Positions 61,490 through 64,000 of a stretch of 64,000 bases of DNA are shown in pieces (position 1 is the first letter of the stretch; every line of letters begins with the position of its first letter). A program made the translations under genes and the position numbers. This DNA comes from Seohaeicola zhoushanensis (GTDB lineage: Bacteria; Pseudomonadota; Alphaproteobacteria; Rhodobacterales; Rhodobacteraceae), in assembly GCF_014656415.1 (NCBI RefSeq), contig NZ_BNCJ01000004.1, forward strand, positions 186,001 through 250,000, given 5' to 3'. The notes under the pieces were generated by a model. It ran no database searches, was not told the DNA's origin, and saw only the letters and a list, made by a program, of their open reading frames with translations.

Positions 61490-62218
61490 ATGACGAAACT
61501 TGTTGGGAAAGTGATGTGGGTCGTCGGCGCCAGCGGGGCGATTGGCGAAGGCATTGCGCGCCAACTCCTGGACCAGGGCGCAACGGTTGTCGCCTCGTCA
61601 CGCTCGATCGAGACGAAGGGCCCGGCGATTGAAGGGGCCGATCTGCTGAACGTGGATGTCAGCAGCATGGAGGCCGCGATTGCAGCCGCCGACGAGATCG
61701 TTCGCCGCCACGGGCGGCTTGACGGGCTTGTCGTCACGACCACCTTGCCGATCTTCGGCGATTTCCTCGACCTGACCGACGAAGACTGGGGGGCGGTCCT
61801 CGGCACCAAGCTCATGGGTTCCGTGCGCCTGACCCGCGCCGTTGTGCCCCACATGGCCCAATCGGGTGGCGGCAGCGTCGTGCTGCTCAGCGGCGGCGGC
61901 GGCAAGAATCCGTCGCTGCGGCACCTGCCGGGATCGGTGGCAAACGCGGGTGTCAACCTGCTGGCTCAGGGCCTGGCAAAGCGCTTCGGCCCCGACAAGA
62001 TCCGGGTCAACGTCGTCGCTCCCGGACCAATCGAGTCTCCGAGGCTGGAGGCGATCAAGAAGGCGAAAGGGCCCAGTGTCTTCACCGCCCTGGGTGGCGC
62101 CGGCCAGGTCGAAGACGTCAGCGAGGCGGTGGCGTTCCTGTTGTCCGAAAAGGCCAAATACATCAGCGGCGCGAACATCTCGGTGGATGGCGGCGGCCGT
62201 TTGGCCGATCCGGCGTGA
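61490..62218 (+). CDS. SDR-fold protein lacking the catalytic Tyr and Lys
   Basis: A 242-aa SDR with intact nucleotide motif GASGAIG (13-19) and SDR ending SGANISVDGGGRLADPA. The NNAG motif is TTTL (VVTTTLPIF) and the YxxxK position reads GSVAN (G148, N152). It is therefore probably not a standard dehydrogenase. It may bind NAD(P) structurally, use other residues, or act as a decarboxylase- or isomerase-like variant. It starts 2 nt after the MmgE/PrpD stop, so it is tightly coupled. Confidence 0.88.
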   Translation: MTKLVGKVMWVVGASGAIGEGIARQLLDQGATVVASSRSIETKGPAIEGADLLNVDVSSMEAAIAAADEIVRRHGRLDGLVVTTTLPIFGDFLDLTDEDWGAVLGTKLMGSVRLTRAVVPHMAQSGGGSVVLLSGGGGKNPSLRHLPGSVANAGVNLLAQGLAKRFGPDKIRVNVVAPGPIESPRLEAIKKAKGPSVFTALGGAGQVEDVSEAVAFLLSEKAKYISGANISVDGGGRLADPA

Positions 62219-62232
62219 ACCGGAACGACGGG

Positions 62233-62261
62233 GGCCCGGCCGGCAAATCGCCGCCGGGGCC
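62233..62261 (+). terminator. Strong GC hairpin inside the catabolic operon
   Basis: GGCCCGG-C-CGGC (62233-62244) pairs with GCCG-CC-G-GGGCC (62250-62261), with single-base bulges, in the 136-nt gap before the FMN reductase gene. It may reduce read-through or stabilise the upstream message. Confidence 0.4.
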
Positions 62262-62354
62262 TCGCCAGGATGAACCCCCGGCAATGCTGCCTGCCATCGC
62301 TGGACGGGGCAGGAGCATTGCCGCGCGCGACAGGTCAACAGGAAAGGAATACCC

Positions 62355-62915
62355 ATGAAGCTCGGGATCATTATCGCCAGCACCAGGCCGGGCCGCACCG
62401 GCCCCAAGGTGGCGCAATGGCTGTTCGATGCGGTATCGGCGCATCAGGCGGTGGAGCCGGAGATCCTCGATCTTCTGGATTTCGACCTCCCTCTCTTCGA
62501 CGAACCGAAGCACCCCCGCCTTGGCAACTATGCACATGCGCATACGTTACGCTGGGCCGAGGCGGTTGGCCGGAACGATGCCTTCGTCGTCGTGACACCC
62601 GAATACAACCACATGCCGCCGTCGAGCCTCGTCAACGCGGTCACCTTCCTGGGGCCCGAGTGGGGCTTCAAACCGGTAGCGATTGCCAGTTACGGGGGAG
62701 TGTCCGGCGGGTTGCGTGCCGCGCAGCAACTGAAATTGCTGCTGCTGGCGGTCAAGGCAGTGCCGATTTCGGAAGGCTTGATCATCCCGACGGTCGCGAA
62801 GCAGGTCGTTGAAGGCGCATTTGTTCCCAATGAACTTCAAATTGAATCCGCGGACACCTCGGTTGCTGCGCTGGTGAAGTGGAACACCGCGTTGGCCCAA
62901 TTGCGGACCCGCTAA
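62355..62915 (+). CDS. NADPH-dependent FMN reductase (flavodoxin fold)
   Basis: A 186-aa reductase: GIIIASTRPGRTGPKVAQWL (flavin phosphate loop) and VVVTPEYNHMPPSSLVNAVT (PEYN flavin motif). It supplies reduced FMN. As last gene of the island it is a good partner for the DszC-like monooxygenase. It is unrelated in fold to the flavin reductase at 47889. GGAAAGGA precedes ATG. Confidence 0.93.
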   Translation: MKLGIIIASTRPGRTGPKVAQWLFDAVSAHQAVEPEILDLLDFDLPLFDEPKHPRLGNYAHAHTLRWAEAVGRNDAFVVVTPEYNHMPPSSLVNAVTFLGPEWGFKPVAIASYGGVSGGLRAAQQLKLLLLAVKAVPISEGLIIPTVAKQVVEGAFVPNELQIESADTSVAALVKWNTALAQLRTR

Positions 62916-63316
62916 ACGCCGGAGCGAAACGCTCCAAAAGCGATGGGGCAAGGTCGGCCTTTCGGGTTGGACGATCAGCCGTGCGTGTGGGTGGGATTTC
63001 CCTTCTTCCGCGCACGGCTGCGCCATGTCTTGGGGGATGCCATTGCCGTGGTGGTATGCAAGTCTCTCCGACGCCTGCCCAGACCTTAGGACAGACCCCG
63101 GCGGATGGTTGGTGAAAGCTGACCTGAGACCCGTATCTTCCTCCACCGTGAGTTCGCATCCAGTCGAAGGTACGCAGAGGCCTGATTTAACCTTGTGAGT
63201 CGTATTCCGCTTTGCGCGCCAGCGCCTTTCTGCTCCTTAACTCCAAGCCATAAAGTCCACCCGATACAGCAAACCGAAACTCTCGAGTCTGTTCGCGTTT
63301 ATTTGCCGAATCCGGA
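62916..63316. other. Intergenic region with two hairpins at the island end
   Basis: About 400 nt without a gene. GGAGCG-AAA-CGCTCC (62921-62935) lies 5 nt after the FMN reductase stop. CAGCCGTGCG (62976-62985) and CGCACGGCTG (63011-63020) form a perfect 10-bp inverted repeat with a 25-nt centre. Both could terminate the long operon. The second contains GTGCG/CGCAC half-sites, but with the wrong spacing for the IclR consensus. Confidence 0.5.
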
Positions 63317-64000
63317 TCAATCGCGCGCAACGGATGGCAAGGGGTAGGCCCAAGGCGACCTGGCAAATGCCGCGGCGCATTGGGCCGAGCAGAACCAGGG
63401 TTGATCCGGCGCATCGCGTCCAAAGGGTGCGAAGGGTGCCAGCATCTTGCAGACCGGGTCGATCCACGCGGGATCGGGAGCAGGCGCCAGATACAGCTCG
63501 TAAAGCGCCAGGGGCGCGGGAAGCGACCTGATCGCCGTTGGGCCCAGGGCACGCATGGAGATGCCTTCTTCTTCCGCCATCTTCGCTATGGCTTCGGTTG
63601 CGAGGAGTTGACCGGGACCTGCCAGCGATGCAACGCGAGCGGCGATGTTCACGGTCGATCCGAAGAAATCGCCCGCTCTTTGCAGAACCGGACCGTGATG
63701 GACGGCCACCCTGGTGAGCGGAAGTCGCGGTTGCTGGCGGCAGGCCGAAAGCAGGCGTCCAAGGGCTCCGAGTGCGGTCATGGGATCGGGAAACACCAGC
63801 ATCACCTCGTCGCCCATCCATTTGACTGGCGGGGCATGACCCTCGATGGCGTCGTGGACGAGTGCCTCGAAGGTGGTGAGCAACGCCAAGGCCGCCTCGT
63901 CACCGTAGATGTCGGTGATCGCGCTGAAGCCGGCCAGGTCGATGAAGGCAATCGTGACCGACGTCGCTGGCGTTGACCTGTCGTGTTCCGACACATGCAT
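63317..64000 (-). CDS. Class III adenylate/guanylate cyclase with C-terminal YHS-like domain (start uncertain)
   Basis: 227 codons are visible, and an ATG lies exactly at the window edge, so the true start may be further upstream. The cyclase domain has metal Asp in IAFIDLAGFSAITDIYGDE and KWMGDEVMLVF, and FFGSTVNIAARVASL with the transition-state Asn and Arg. It should make cAMP (or cGMP). The C terminus, DPVCKMLAPF followed by FCSAQCAAAFARSPWAYP, is the Cys pattern of a YHS/TRASH metal-binding domain. This suggests a metal- or redox-responsive cyclase. Confidence 0.85.
   Translation of the reverse strand: MHVSEHDRSTPATSVTIAFIDLAGFSAITDIYGDEAALALLTTFEALVHDAIEGHAPPVKWMGDEVMLVFPDPMTALGALGRLLSACRQQPRLPLTRVAVHHGPVLQRAGDFFGSTVNIAARVASLAGPGQLLATEAIAKMAEEEGISMRALGPTAIRSLPAPLALYELYLAPAPDPAWIDPVCKMLAPFAPFGRDAPDQPWFCSAQCAAAFARSPWAYPLPSVARD

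Noticed and set aside
62976..63020. Fifth IclR operator
   Set aside because: It has GTGCG and CGCAC half-sites, but they are separated by 25 nt and not 5.
1..64000. CRISPR array, toxin-antitoxin or defence island
   Set aside because: No regularly spaced repeats, no cas-like proteins and no paired toxin/antitoxin genes were seen.

Overview
This window is a high-GC alphaproteobacterial chromosome segment, most likely from the Rhodobacteraceae (Roseobacter/Paracoccus side). The evidence is the GC-rich third codon positions, a GapR/DUF2312 protein, an ScfR-type XRE regulator, a PmpAB/Blh sulfide locus, and the density of TRAP transporters, SDRs and small catabolic regulons. No rRNA, phage or CRISPR array is seen. 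There is one tRNA (Thr, TGT).

Layout. 1-8.2 kb: end of a branched-chain-type ABC operon (binding protein, LivH), a divergent XRE/ScfR regulator, then a receiver protein, a small membrane protein, an SSS-transporter/histidine-kinase fusion and a frameshifted FliM/FliN-like gene. 8.2-10.4 kb: persulfide/sulfur operon (Blh-like dioxygenase, PmpA, PmpB, DUF442 sulfurtransferase) behind a palindromic promoter. 10.6-16.7 kb: small conserved proteins, GapR, a leishmanolysin-like metalloprotease, modABC and a conserved unknown. 16.8-25 kb: tRNA-Thr followed by accessory DNA: an IS3 transposase relic, a broken SDR, a LysR-controlled cupin/CMD/cupin/hydrolase set, a truncated PNPOx-like relic, htpX and a PhnA-like protein. 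25-29 kb: CatD/CatE-like DoxX-VOC pair and a DEAD-box helicase.

29.4-47.6 kb is a carboxylate-catabolism region. One DctPQM TRAP system shares an operon with an acyl-CoA ligase. A metallo-hydrolase, SDRs, a LacI regulator, a CMD protein, a LysR regulator, a VOC protein and an acetoin-dehydrogenase-like set (lipoyl-hydrolase E2, E1 alpha, E1 beta) follow, then a second DctPQM system and another SDR.

47.9-62.9 kb is the most interesting part. It is an apparently unrecognised catabolic island: a flavin reductase fused to a LysR effector domain, a TAXI-type TRAP transporter, an IclR regulator, a four-rhodanese protein, a DszC-like flavin monooxygenase, a deiodinase-like redoxin, a Rieske ring-hydroxylating oxygenase (alpha and beta), an extradiol-type VOC dioxygenase, an FAH-family hydrolase, an MmgE/PrpD protein, an active-site-less SDR and an FMN reductase. 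Four copies of one 16-bp palindrome (consensus TGTGCGNNATGYGMAC) sit in its promoters and define a putative IclR regulon. My inference is that the island imports a sulfur-containing (or halogenated) aromatic acid, removes the heteroatom and cleaves the ring by a meta route. The window ends in a class III nucleotide cyclase with a C-terminal YHS-like metal-binding motif.
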